Source of the DNA: Tretioscincus oriximinensis
Taxonomy: Eukaryota; Chordata; Lepidosauria; Squamata; Gymnophthalmidae
Assembly (NCBI GenBank): GCA_022410635.1
Contig: JAJVDF010000965.1
Coordinates: 142,553 to 206,552, forward strand
Direction of reading: 5' to 3'
DNA: 64,000 nucleotides
Positions 21,404 through 32,120 of the stretch are shown piece by piece. The number at the start of each line of letters is the position of its first letter. Position 1 is the stretch's first letter. Both the position numbers and the translations under genes were made by a program. The notes below the pieces were generated by a model. That model was given only the letters and a program-made list of their open reading frames with translations, searched no databases and had not been told where the DNA came from.

Positions 21404-21960
21404 AATATTTTAAAAGCGCCCTTGACCTTGGGCACAGATAAATCATAATCAAATAAATATAATTTGTGATATTGGGAATCATAGTTTAAGCTACTTTCCC
21501 ACCTTATGTTTTGCCTCACTATTTCTTTTAAAACACATTCACGATTGCATCTCAAGTTTCCATACTGCTCCAACTCGTTGCCTAGCAGTCTCTTCACATG
21601 ACAAGCCCTGTGCTTGCCTTACTATTCCCAGCATTCTCTGCAAACCGAGAGCCAATTAACTTTTACTTGGAGCCTTGGCATCTCACAAGATTTTCCATGT
21701 CCAAATTGCTGAATGTCTCCATGAAGGCTTTTTTTTCAGATTATAGAAATGCCCACTGTTGAATCACACAAACTGACTAAAAATCACATCAACTGTGGTG
21801 ACAACTGATTACTAAACACACGTGACCTGGGGGTGGGGGTGGGATCAAAGGTGATGTTGCTTCCACCTCACTAAATAACATGAGTTTAGTCCAGTTCTTC
21901 AGGATTGGATATAAATTAAAAGTATGTGTCAGATTGCCACCTTATAGACAATGTGTAATG
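21404..21960. other. No recognised gene
   Basis: Unrecognised; an 84-codon frame on the minus strand (21343-21597) overlaps the MITE end and has no known domain. Confidence 0.5.
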
Positions 21961-23424
<1,464 letters not shown>

Positions 23425-24140
23425 TATTTTTTAATATTTTTTTTAAATATTTTTTATAAATTTCCAATATCACAAACAAAACCCATCCCATCACCAACAT
23501 AAACATTGTCCCACCCCCCACCCACCTCTGGAACCAACCAAAGAAATACTATTTACAATATTAATCTCTGTTCTAGAAACATCAATGCCGCTTCTTTTAA
23601 CAAGGGATGTGAAGCCCCAGAGAATCCATAGGCCAATAGTTTTCTCCATTTGCTAGTCCAGTGTGGGTTTATCCAGATTCCCAGTACTTGTAGTCTTTTT
23701 GCTTGAAGAATGTCGAATGTCATAAATTCCATCAAGTAACTCCACCACAATTCGATAGTCCATTTTTGATGCTCCTTCCAACCTCTGGCCAGGACCAAAT
23801 GGCCAGCCAGAGTCATGTGTTCTGCAAATAGTTTTTCTTCCTGGGATAGATTATGAGAGTCCATTATCCCAAATAACCAATATTCCACAGTATCCGGTAT
23901 ATCGATATTTATGACATTATTTATCTCCCCGATGATTCTCTGGTGGAATAATTTAACTCTTGGACATAATGCCCACACATGCATGTATGGAAATTCATTA
24001 ATAGCACCGTATATGAGATTATGGGCCTTTTTACCCTTATCTTCAAAGAATGATCTGTGAAAACTGGCTAGAAGGACTGCTTCTTGCCTTTTATACTCCC
24101 ACGATCTCAGTAGAAGTATTCCTGCTTCTAGACTTGGAGC
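23425..24140 (-). mobile_element. L1-type LINE 3' end
   Basis: On the minus strand the element runs from about 24140 through the ORF2 C-terminus, a short G-rich UTR (GGTGGGTGGGGGGTGGGAC) and into an A/T-rich tail near 23425. Strong 5' truncation. Together with 7530-8197 it shows that L1 was active in this lineage. Confidence 0.75.
23553..23984 (-). pseudogene. L1 ORF2 C-terminal fragment
   Basis: The 143-codon frame starts with HVWALCPRVKLFHQRII, the C-terminal cysteine/histidine-rich block of L1 ORF2 (usual form H-M-W-W-x-C-P-x-V). It continues with an IPDTVEYWLFG segment, a helical stretch near residues 50-70 (LFAEHMTLAGHLVLARGWK) and a TIELWWSYLMEF segment, in the order seen in vertebrate L1 proteins. 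The upstream CxxC half lies outside the frame beyond 23984. No RT or endonuclease is included, so it is inactive. It is longer and less decayed than the copy at 7.5 kb. The methionine is incidental. Confidence 0.8.
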
Positions 24141-24155
24141 AGAAAATGCAAATGC

Positions 24156-24204
24156 AGAGAGCCAGTTTGATGTAGTGGTTAGAGTGTTGGATTTGTACCT
24201 GTTA
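24156..24204 (+). mobile_element. tRNA-derived SINE, left part (split)
   Basis: GAGAGCCAGTTTGATGTAGT, GGTTAGAGTGTTGGA and TTTGTACCTG form the head of the L2-tailed SINE. The sequence breaks at TTAG and resumes at 25192 with TTAGTCTCCCGG, exactly where the uninterrupted copy at 9923 reads through. It was the target of the Harbinger-like insertion. Confidence 0.85.
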
Positions 24205-24506
24205 GGGTGCGGTCACACGACTATTTTATGCCTCAGTTATAGCAACATTATGACAGTCGTGTCACACGTGTTAAGTGTGCATCAGTAAAACATTCGCTAT
24301 AGAGGCCATTTACTCCGCTATAAATTTTTGCTCGGATATTCCGACATTATTGCGGACAATGTCCGAAACCTCGCAGCCAACCTCCATCATCTCGTAGCCA
24401 ATTCCCTTCCTATCCCATGTGACCATTATTAGTGCGAGAGACAGGAGGGGAGAGATGACAGGAGGAAGCGCTGCCTCCTAGCTTTGGCGGGGAAATCTGC
24501 CCGCCT

Positions 24507-24905
24507 TTTCACCCAGCCAGCCTTCCATCTGCTTTTGGAGGGTCCCTGCCTGGAGATCGGGTCTGACAAAGGAAGGGGAATATGGACAGATATCCTGTCA
24601 ATCTTCCTACCTTCTCCTCAGCAGCCCCCCCAAAGCAGGAAACCTCCAAAAGTGCACAGAGAGCTGCCGGCCCCATCCACATGGAGCCTAGGCAGAACGC
24701 AGCCATTTGCTTTTTCTTGTCCAGCCTAGGCTCCGTATGGATGGGGGCAGTCAGCCCTCCATGTGCTTTTGGAGGTTTCCTGCTTTGGGGGGCTGCTGAG
24801 GAGAAGGTAGGAAGATTGACAGGATGTCTGTCCATGCTCCTCTTCCTTTCTTAAACCCAATCTCCAGACAGGAACCCTCCAAAAGAAGGCGGAGGGCTGG
24901 CTGGA
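24507..24905. repeat. Large inverted repeat, about 180-bp arms
   Basis: The left arm (about 24507-24690) and right arm (about 24722-24905) are reverse complements with scattered differences. Long identical blocks include CAATCTTCCTACCTTCTCCT and AAAGCAGGAAACCTCCAAAA. The spacer is about 30-40 bp. Transcribed, it would form a hairpin of over 150 bp. Confidence 0.85.
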
Positions 24906-24916
24906 CAGGAAAAGGC

Positions 24917-25057
24917 TTCTCGTGACACACTGCCAGCTCTGCCATGTTGCTTTGGCTGTGCCCTCCTTCCAGTCAGCCTGCCGACCACTCTATTGGGCTG
25001 GTTTAAAGGAGGGCACAACCGAAGTAACATGTCAGAGCCGGCTGTGTGTCACGAGAA
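24917..25057. repeat. Second inverted repeat, about 53-bp arms
   Basis: TTCTCGTGACACAC through TGTGCCCTCCTT (24918-24969) pairs with AAGGAGGGCACA through GTGTGTCACGAGAA (25005-25057), about 35 bp apart. It immediately follows the larger palindrome inside the same element. Confidence 0.85.
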
Positions 25058-25191
25058 TTCAAGTATACATGTGAACAGGATAAGCCATTGTATATTCCGG
25101 AATATAGCTCTGTGGTGTGATGGGATAGGCATTTGCTATATTCCGGAATATAAATTTATTTCGGGTTTTAGCTGGTCGTGTGAACGTAGCC

Positions 25192-25400
25192 TTAGTCTCC
25201 CGGTTTGATTCCCCACTCCTCCATGAAAGCCAGCAGGGTGACCTTGGGCCAGTCACAGTTCTTTGAACTCTCTCAGCCCCACCTACTTCACAGGATGTCT
25301 GTTGTGGAAAAAGCAACAAAAGCTATGTGCGCCACCCTATGGTTGGTTGCCCTGAGACCTTCAGATATAGGGTGGGATACAAGTACAAATAATTAAAAAA
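25192..25400 (+). mobile_element. tRNA-derived SINE, right part (split)
   Basis: Continues the SINE from 24204: CCGGTTTGATTCCCC, GACCTTGGGCCAGTCACAG, CTCTCTCAGCCCCACCTA, GTTGTGGAAAAAGCAACAAA, then the L2-like tail GCCCTGAGACCTTCAGATAT and an AAATAATTAAAA end. Confidence 0.85.
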
Positions 25401-25737
25401 AGGCTGTATTCTCTAGTTTTTCTACATGCCCAACTGCTCCCCCACTGCCGCATCCCCTCTTATATTTATGTGATCTGGCAGTTAACAAGGTGGCAAGAAA
25501 GCTAAGTGCAAGCAGGCCATGATCTCTGCATGCTGCACAACATCTCAAGGGCCTTTCCTGATAGTCGCATGGTGTGTTAGGATTGCAGAGCTCCAAATCC
25601 AAGAATGACAAGGAAAGCAATCTTGTTGAAGAATACTGTATTTATTGATAGAAATAAATCCAGAAATAAGAGCAGAAGTTAGGAGTTAACTTCGGCAGTA
25701 ACTAAAAAGTTAGAACAGAAAGTAAAAGTAGAAGCTT
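25401..25737. other. No recognised feature
   Basis: Unrecognised sequence between the SINE tail and the CR1 copy. Confidence 0.5.
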
Positions 25738-26489
25738 TTGTCAACCCAGTGTTCAGCAGCAGCAAAAAAGGCAAATTCCATGTTGGGGATAATTAGGGAA
25801 AGGAATCGAATACAAGTCAGCAAATGTTGTTTTGCCTCTCTATAAATCTGTGGTGAGGCCACATTTGGAATACTGTGTTCAATTCTGGTCACCACATCTC
25901 AAGAGGGATATTTTGGAACTGGAGAAGGTGCAGAAAAGGGCAACAAAAATGATCAAGGGTCTGGAGCACCTCCCTTATGAAGTCAGGCTGCAACGTCTGG
26001 GCCTCTTCAGCCTCGAAAGGCGACGTTTGAGACGTGATCTGATTGAAGTGTACAAAATCATGCATGGGATGGACAGGGTGAATAGAGAAAAAATGTTTTC
26101 TCTATCCCACAACACAAGGACCAGAGGGCACTCCTTGAAACTGTTGGGTAGAAAAGTGAGAACAGACAAAGGAAAGTATTTTTTTCACTTCCTGAAGAGG
26201 TAGTGGTAGCTAACAGCTTGGATAGTTTCAAGACAGGACTAGACAGGTTTATGGACACCAATGGTATAAATGGATTCTAGGATGGATGTCTGGATGTTGC
26301 CTCTGGGATGGAGCAACAGGCAGGACTCCTGAGATACCATTTGCAGGGAGTCATGAACAGGAGCATATTTTGCTTTCCTCTGTTCAGACTGCCCAGGTGC
26401 ATCTGGTGGGCCTCTGTGTGACACAGAATGCTGGACTTGATGGGCTGTGGCCTGATCCAGTATGGCTCTTCTTATGTTCTTATGTTCTT
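25738..26489 (+). mobile_element. CR1-type LINE 3' end
   Basis: Contains the last part of ORF2 and the full 3' UTR ending in CTTCTTATGTTCTTATGTTC. The UTR is the best reference in this window for the CR1 ends at 10690, 15927, 30069, 33445 and 48185. It is 5'-truncated at about 25738, near the codons for an AAAKKANS-like stretch. Confidence 0.9.
25832..26203 (+). pseudogene. CR1 ORF2 C-terminal fragment
   Basis: The open frame (123 codons) matches the conserved C-terminal region of CR1 ORF2, downstream of the RT. It has PHLEYCVQFWSPHLKRDI at residues 10-27, LEKVQKRATKMIKGLEHLPY at 30-49, RLGLFSLERRRLRRDLIEVYK at 55-75 and TRTRGHSLKL near 96-105. This part is thought to act as an RT thumb and accessory region. 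It lacks the RT active site and endonuclease because of 5' truncation. A frame shift after the FFHF segment near 26200 removes the usual continuation, which is still recognisable in the next frame (VVVANSLDSFKTGLDRF). Confidence 0.85.
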
Positions 26490-27725
26490 TAGCTGGAATA
26501 TATGCAAGACGGTGGCTCCACCTACGTGAAGACACAGACCAATAAGGACAGCTAACTTTCCCGCTGGCAGGCTTCCCGCTGGCGGGTGAAATAATTCAAA
26601 AGACCAGAAGTGAGAGTTGAGAAGGGGGAGAGCAAAACTATAGGATAGGAGAACCAAACATCATTCCCCCTCCCCCAAAGAGGGGCACCCAAGGGGAGAG
26701 CACGAGGGAGAGGAGGAAGAAAAGGAGAAGAAGACAAAAAGAAAACAGGACAGCAAAAAGGAGAGGAGGAAGGGAGGCTCAGGTCCTGAGGCTTGGACTG
26801 TGTGGCATAGAATGGTGGATCGGTTCCATTTGGACTGACAACACTGAAGTTAAAGCCAGAAGGCAGGCTTGTACTTAAAGGCCTGTACTTAACCTCTGTA
26901 ACACTATATAGTGGTTATAGAAGTTCTTTCTGGTCAAAAATTTGTCAAGAATATAAAGTTTAAAGAAAGCAAAAAGCATGTATCAGTGTCTCCTCAAAGT
27001 TATATTTCATTGTGTCAAGCAACCACAATTTTTGAAAATTGCTCATTGACTACTCACTGGGTGCAAAGTCATTAAGTGGTCAAAACAAATGGTATTTTGT
27101 TTTTAATTAAGTGTGAATCATTTGGACAATATATTATTTTTAAATGCTTCAGAAAGCATTGATACAAGTTTCATTTGCTGCTACGGGAAAAGCCACGTTT
27201 TTTGAAAAAAAAATCTACTGAATTGCTTTAAGTTCACATAAGCAAGGAAAGGTTATTTTGAAATTAAACTCAAGCAGAAGTTCAATTAGTGGACAATGCT
27301 TTCAAATTGATCTTTTGGTCACATTTTCTTCCTCTTTAGAGCAGTAAATCTTTAACACACAGTTGTTCTGTACTTATTTTAATGGGCCAATCCAGCAGAA
27401 TCTGATCAGGATTCATTCCAGCCACAGGTATGACTCCGAAATAACCTGCATTTGGAAGGCAGTCTTGGTGCACCATCCTGTGCTAGCTCTGGAAATCACA
27501 TAATATCCAGAGCCATTTCTGGATTAGTTCAAGGCTTGAAATGGGGAATGTGTTTCATTGGTGGAATTTGGTATGCCACAAATATGGTTACCCCTTTTAG
27601 ATGAGAAGAGGGAGGCTTGCACCCTTCCATATGCCTTCCTGGTCCAGTATAATCACCCTTGTATCATTGGACTATTCTCCAAGTAAATTACTCCTTTGAT
27701 AATAATCAAACATTGAAAGTTACAG
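26490..27725. other. No recognised gene; purine-rich block
   Basis: Positions 26540-26580 contain two near copies of TCCCGCTGGC, and 26690-26780 are purine-rich. The rest is unrecognised AT-rich sequence. Confidence 0.5.
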
Positions 27726-27730
27726 TGAGT

Positions 27731-27945
27731 TAGTCCAGCAAAGGAGTTAGCAGCACTTTGAGACTAACTTGAGAAAAGTGGGTGGCATAAGCTTTCGTAG
27801 ACACGTCAACTTCTTCAGATGCTCAGTAGANGTGTCTATGAAAGCTTATACCACCCACTTTTCTCAAGTTAGTCTCAAAGTGCTGCTAGCTCATTTGCTG
27901 GACTTTCTACTAGACTAACACAGCTATTTCTCTGAAAATGACTAC
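27731..27945. mobile_element. Penelope-like tail in inverted (head-to-head) arrangement
   Basis: The right half reads GAAAGCTTATACCACCCACT, TTCTCAAGTTAGTCTCAAAG, TGCTGCTAGCTC and GACTAACACAGCTATTTCTC. The left half (27731-27820) is its reverse complement. The same words follow the GIY-YIG frame at 52560-52670, so this is the 3' tail of that element. The two arms meet near 27825-27832, which includes one ambiguous base. Confidence 0.75.
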
Positions 27946-28484
27946 AGTGAATTAGGTTTTACTAGCAGCATTTCCATAGAGTTTGCATTCCTGCACAGTA
28001 AAAATGATCAAATGAATGAGCTAGTGCCTTCATTCATATAAAAAGTCATAAGATGAATGTCCACAGTGCATTCTGTGATCTTTAATGTGACATATAGACA
28101 TGGAATCAAAATGCTAGCATTGCATACTATCACACCTGTTGATCTGGTTTTTAATGTAGTCAGATTATACATCAGTCTAAACGTTCCTCACTCTCACAAT
28201 TTGAAAACCCCTTTCAAACAAATAAGTTTTTAATTTTTATTAGCTATGTGATGATCCATAAGAATTTATTTTATGACCAAAGGAATTAGAAACCAGGAAA
28301 CTGTCTTAAACCGAAAAACATCCCTCATCCATTTCGTTGTCTACACATTATACTTCCAGTATCTCCAGAATTTCTTGTACCAGATAATGACTATTAATCC
28401 TGGGATCTAGTCTACCAACTCCTCCACAGCAGTAGTTCTTTTTCCAAAATGGAGACATCAAGTTTTCCTGTGCTTTCTACACTT
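27946..28484. other. No recognised gene or repeat
   Basis: Unrecognised AT-rich sequence. Confidence 0.5.
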
Positions 28485-28492
28485 CTCTAAAC

Positions 28493-28656
28493 AAGGCTGA
28501 CCAGATGACCCCTTTTGGGGGAGGTGAAAACCCGGTTTTGTGGTGCCTCCCGGTTTTTTCTTAGGGGAAAAAAAATAAAAAAATAAAATTTTTGCATGAG
28601 GCATTCCAAAACTGGGTTTCTACCCCCCCCCCCCAAGGGGTCATCTGGTCAGCCTA
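28493..28656. mobile_element. hAT-like MITE, 164 bp, with 8-bp duplication
   Basis: CTCTAAAC lies on both sides (28485-28492 and 28657-28664). The termini are AAGGCTGACCAGATGACCCC and the reverse complement TAGGCTGACCAGATGACCCC, differing by one base. The interior has AAAACCCGGTTTTG, A-rich and C-run segments. No coding capacity. The 5'-TAGGCTGACC end resembles the TAGGGTTGCC ends at 45921 and 49543. Confidence 0.85.
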
Positions 28657-28664
28657 CTCTAAAC

Positions 28665-29723
28665 AGTGCAAAAAAAAAAAAGAAAAGAAAGCATGTTAAA
28701 AAAAAATCTGGAATCCACACATACCACAGTGATATATATATAAATAGAAAAACAAAAAATAAATACCAAGAAATATAAAATGGGATTCAATCTCTAAGTC
28801 AAACGCTCTGTATATCATGCTGAACGAGTTCCATAAAATCACATGAATGCTATACACTTTGTAGTGTAGGTGACATGTAATAAGCATTAATGGAAAAAGA
28901 GCTTTAAACAACCACATATGGAGCCATATGTATGGAACTAACACAAAGTAACTGCTGAAATGTTATCGCTGTCAAGGAAGAAATGCAGGAATTATTTCAT
29001 TGCTGCTGCTTAATATTCTCCTTCTTCCTCTCCCAGGATACTTAGAATTCCATATATTTGGGGGATAATACTTTCAATAGTCCCATTGACATCTGAGTAT
29101 GTCAATAATTCCGCGTATTAGTTANATGCAAATACTGCACAATGAGATTTGGCAGGAGAGGGGGGTACATAAGCATAATTGGGAATGCTAGAGCAAATGG
29201 GTCTCTATCTTTTGACTGAGCCCATTGTTGAACTCCAGCCTGAACCTCCGACCTCTTACTTTGGAGGGACACAATAGGCTTTGATATGAGATGGTGGGAA
29301 ACGGACTTAAAGGCTCATTTCACATTCAGCTGCAATTCATCAACTTGGCTGGGATTTCTTGCAGTTTTAATGACCTCTGCAATTGATGGTTAAATCAATT
29401 TGTGACGGTGACAGCATGGCTGGCCTCTAGACTGTAGCAATCCAGGATTACAACTGGCAAAAAAAAAACCACTTTTCACACGCACATGGTTTCTCCTCAT
29501 TTCTAAGTGGGAAGAACAGTAGGACAAACGACTCTCACAGAACGAGGCCAGTGGAATATACTTATTCCCCACAGTTACGTATACGTTGCCATTATCTCTT
29601 TTTGTGAGGAAATGGGGATTCTATCTTTTTTTAAAAAAAAAAAAAGCATTATTAAAAAGTAGAAATATACAGTGAAGGAAAAACTGTAATATTTAGACAT
29701 ATCCTTGCATATGTCCCTTTCTG
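28665..29723. other. No gene; candidate conserved-looking block at 29136-29460
   Basis: Most of this is AT-rich. The block 29136-29460 has even composition, no repeat words and several homeodomain-type cores (CAATTGATGG, TTAATGACC, TCAATTTGTGACGG). That is compatible with a conserved non-coding element, but conservation cannot be seen from one sequence. Confidence 0.3.
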
Positions 29724-29866
29724 TACAAGGCTTTATTGTACACTTGCATCCAGTTCCAGACTATGATATGGCAGGCCCCATTCGAGGATTGCCATAGTTT
29801 ATACTAGCGTGTGGATAGCAGGCCCCTATTCCAAAACATTTCACCAAATAAAGCCTAATGCAAAAG
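29724..29866. repeat. Fold-back repeat, copy 2
   Basis: AGGCTTTATT at 29728 pairs with AATAAAGCCT near 29849. The core ATGGCAGGCCCCATTCGAGG, then GCCATAGTTTATACTAGCGT, corresponds to GCCATAGCCTACACTAGCAT at 2273-2292. It is more diverged and shorter than copy 1. Confidence 0.5.
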
Positions 29867-30068
29867 CATTGTAAGAAATCAAAAGGAAAAAAATAATTCT
29901 GGGCTGAGTGGGTGGTCTCCATTTACTCTTGAACCTTCTTCTGCTTCATTTGTATAAAGATTATAACAAAAGAAAACATTTGGAGGAGGGGGATCTATAG
30001 AGAGCAAATGAAAAAGAAATATTATCTTATATGAGTCAGGAAAACGTTCTCCTTCTGTTCCTAGGAGG

Positions 30069-30302
30069 AACATAAGAACGTAAGAACGTAAGAAGAGCCA
30101 TACTGGATCAGGCCACAGCCCATCAAGTCCAGCATTCTGTGTCACACAGAGGCCCACCAGATGCACTTGGGCAGTCCGAACAGAGGAAAGCAAAATATGC
30201 TCCTGTTCATGACTCCCTGCAAATGGTATCTCAGGAGTCCTGCCTGTTGCTCCATCCCGGAGGCAACATCCAGACATCCACCCTAGTATCCATTTATACC
30301 CT
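30069..30302 (-). mobile_element. CR1-type LINE 3' UTR
   Basis: Left edge has three tandem TAAGAACG-type terminal units (AACATAAGAACGTAAGAACG), then GCCATACTGGATCAGGCCAC and the rest of the standard CR1 3' UTR in reverse. Ends at CATTTATACC. Only UTR is present. Confidence 0.9.
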
Positions 30303-30883
30303 TATGACTCTTTCTTATCAGAAGAAGTGTCTTCCTCTGGCCCCAAGGGAGGAATGACAAAATCTACCCTTTAATCATGCTTAGAGCAGATTTGATAAAT
30401 CAGCCACACTTTGAATTCATGAATGAAGGAACTCCTGTCAACCATTAAAAATGACTCTGCTTAACTGGAGATATAGAGGCCCTTCTGTGGTGACCACTAG
30501 CCAAGACCCAGGTACACAAGCCACTTGACTAGCATTGTTACACTTCTTTTACCAGTTCTCCCACCAGGCTCCCAATATATACCAGCAGGCCTTCATGTGG
30601 CTCTAAATAATGTACCTGGGAGGGACTTTATTTCTAGTCGCACTAATTATGTTGTTGCTGGAGTGTTTGTTGATTAAAACAATACGCACTGTTCAAAGGC
30701 AACTAAAGAAAATGTTTATTATTAACAAAAATGGAGGTAAATGAATTGAATAACGGGCAACTGAATAATACCAACGTAATGACTGTTTCTTTAAGAACTC
30801 AACAGATGGGTAAACTCAGGCACAATCGGCTCACTTTCTGGCTTAAAGAGATACCGGTGGTTGCCCCAGTCATCATCACTGTA
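30303..30883. other. No recognised gene
   Basis: Unrecognised. An A/T-rich segment with TTTATTATTAACAAAAATGG near 30715 could be part of an old element, but no terminus was found. Confidence 0.4.
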
Positions 30884-31078
30884 TTTTTTTAGGAGATCTT
30901 TGAAGTTGCACCTCTTTCACCTGGCCTTTGGCTGAAGAAATTTTATTCTCTTCCCACTTCTGGATACTGTTTTTAGATTGTTTTTAATGGTAATTTTGTA
31001 TTGTTGCTTTTATTGTTGGCTGCTCTGATACTTTCGGGTATAGGGCGGGATATAAATGTAAATAAATAATAAACTTAA
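30884..31078 (+). mobile_element. L2-type LINE 3' end
   Basis: Starts with the last ORF2 codons (TTGAAGTTGCACCTCTTTCA, CCTGGCCTTTGGCTG) and ends with CTTTCGGGTATAGGGCGGGA and AAATAAATAATAAA. Extremely 5'-truncated. Confidence 0.8.
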
Positions 31079-31084
31079 ATAAAT

Positions 31085-31277
31085 GCAGCACTCTTTATTT
31101 ATTTATTTATTTCTCCTTGTATCCCGCCCAATACCCGAAGGTCTCAGGNCGGCCAGCCATAGGGTGGCGCACATAGCTTTTGTTGCTTTCTCCACAACAG
31201 GCACCCTGTGGAGTAGGTGGGGCTGAGAGAGTTCAAAGAACTGTGTCAAGGTCACCCAGCTGGCTTCATGGAGGAAC
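31085..31277 (-). mobile_element. L2-tailed tRNA SINE, head missing
   Basis: Plus strand: TTTATTTATTTATTT, CCAATACCCGAAGGTCTCAG, CATAGGGTGGCGCACATAGC, TTTCTCCACAACAGGCACCC, GTAGGTGGGGCTGAGAGAGT and AAGGTCACCCAGCTGGC. The copy stops before the B box, so the promoter half is absent. Confidence 0.8.
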
Positions 31278-31459
31278 TGTAATATTGCAAAAGAACCATC
31301 AGTGCCTATACAGTTATGGAATCTCAAAACAATATGTAATGTTAATTTTATTACTGTTTAACCCAGATTTTTATGGCAAAACACCACCACATTTACCCCT
31401 CTTTGTGTGGTACCACAGATAAAAAATAAACCATCCAGTGATATTCAGGATACTGTTCT

Positions 31460-31515
31460 CCACATCTCCAAGATTAGCATGGCACCTGTATGGCACTTTG
31501 AATTTGCAAAGAGGA
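31460..31515 (+). pseudogene. Possible U6 snRNA-derived fragment
   Basis: AAGATTAGCATGGCACCTG matches the conserved central segment of U6 snRNA with one base changed, and a short GCAAA follows at roughly the right distance. The 5' stem and 3' end are not recognisable. U6 retrocopies are common in amniotes. A chance or SINE-borne match remains possible because the similar stretch is short. Confidence 0.4.
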
Positions 31516-31639
31516 TGCAGCATGGGGATACAATTCAATGTGGAGGAGCTACAGCCCCATTATAGCTCCAGAAAATCTGCCACAATGTTTTAATGACAAA
31601 ATGATGTTAAACCTTCCCAAATCTGTCTTCAAGAGGTCA

Positions 31640-31990
31640 GATTTGAAGACCAGTCTCCAGAATTGATAGTGAGGAACAAAAGTGTGCAGAATCCTTCTTA
31701 AAGCTATCCAGGCTGCTAGCTGCCACCACTTCTTCTGGAAGTAAATTTCGAAGGCTGATGACCCTCTGGGTGAAAAAATACTTTCCCTTGTCTGTTCTCA
31801 CTCTTCTGCCTATCAGGTTCAAGGAGTGCCCCATGGTCCTAACATTATGCGACAGACAAAACATTTTTTCTCTATTCATCTTATCCATCCCATGCATGAT
31901 TTTAGACACTTCAATCAGATCGTCTTTCAAGGATGAAGAGGCCCTGATGTTGCAGCCAGATTTCACAAGGGAGGTGCTCCAGCCCCATTT
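31640..31990 (-). mobile_element. CR1-type LINE remnant (ORF2 C-terminus)
   Basis: The minus strand encodes DDLIEVSKIMHGMDKMNREK, a MGHSLNLIGRRVRTDKGKYF block, and a VVAASSLDSFKKD block, all parts of the CR1 ORF2 C-terminus. The 3' UTR is divergent and ends near 31640. Frameshifted upstream near 31930. Confidence 0.8.
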
Positions 31991-32029
31991 AATACGATAA
32001 GTATGTGGGGAAAGGGAGCGGGATCATTA

Positions 32030-32120
32030 TTTAAGTTATTTATTTATTTATTTATTTTTAGTACTTTTATCCCGCCCTTCACCGTAAAGTCGCAGGGCGG
32101 CTTACAACATTAAAATAGCG
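32030..32120 (-). mobile_element. LINE/SINE 3' tail with (TTTA)n
   Basis: Reverse complement reads TTGTAAGCCGCCCTGCGACT, then GTGAAGGGCGGGATAAAAGT and a TAAATAAATAAATA tail. The TAAGCCGC word is shared with the GAA-tailed SINE and the GGGCGGGATA word with L2 copies. The exact family is unclear. Confidence 0.6.

Larger units (their letters stand above)
24205..25191. mobile_element. Fold-back PIF/Harbinger-like element, 987 bp
   Basis: Bounded by TTA at 24202-24204 and 25192-25194, with ends GGGTGCGGTCACACGAC and, reverse-complemented, GGCTACGTTCACACGAC. The insertion splits a SINE cleanly, so the boundaries are certain. The interior has two inverted repeats (24507-24905 and 24917-25057) but no transposase frame. 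The open frames of 60-108 codons at 24484-24945 are on both strands of a palindrome and are not genes. Subterminal words match the 21013 element. Confidence 0.75.

Noticed and set aside
24484..24945. Several 60-108 codon frames on both strands
   Set aside because: They lie in the two arms of an inverted repeat, so the same GC-rich sequence creates mirrored frames; no protein signature.
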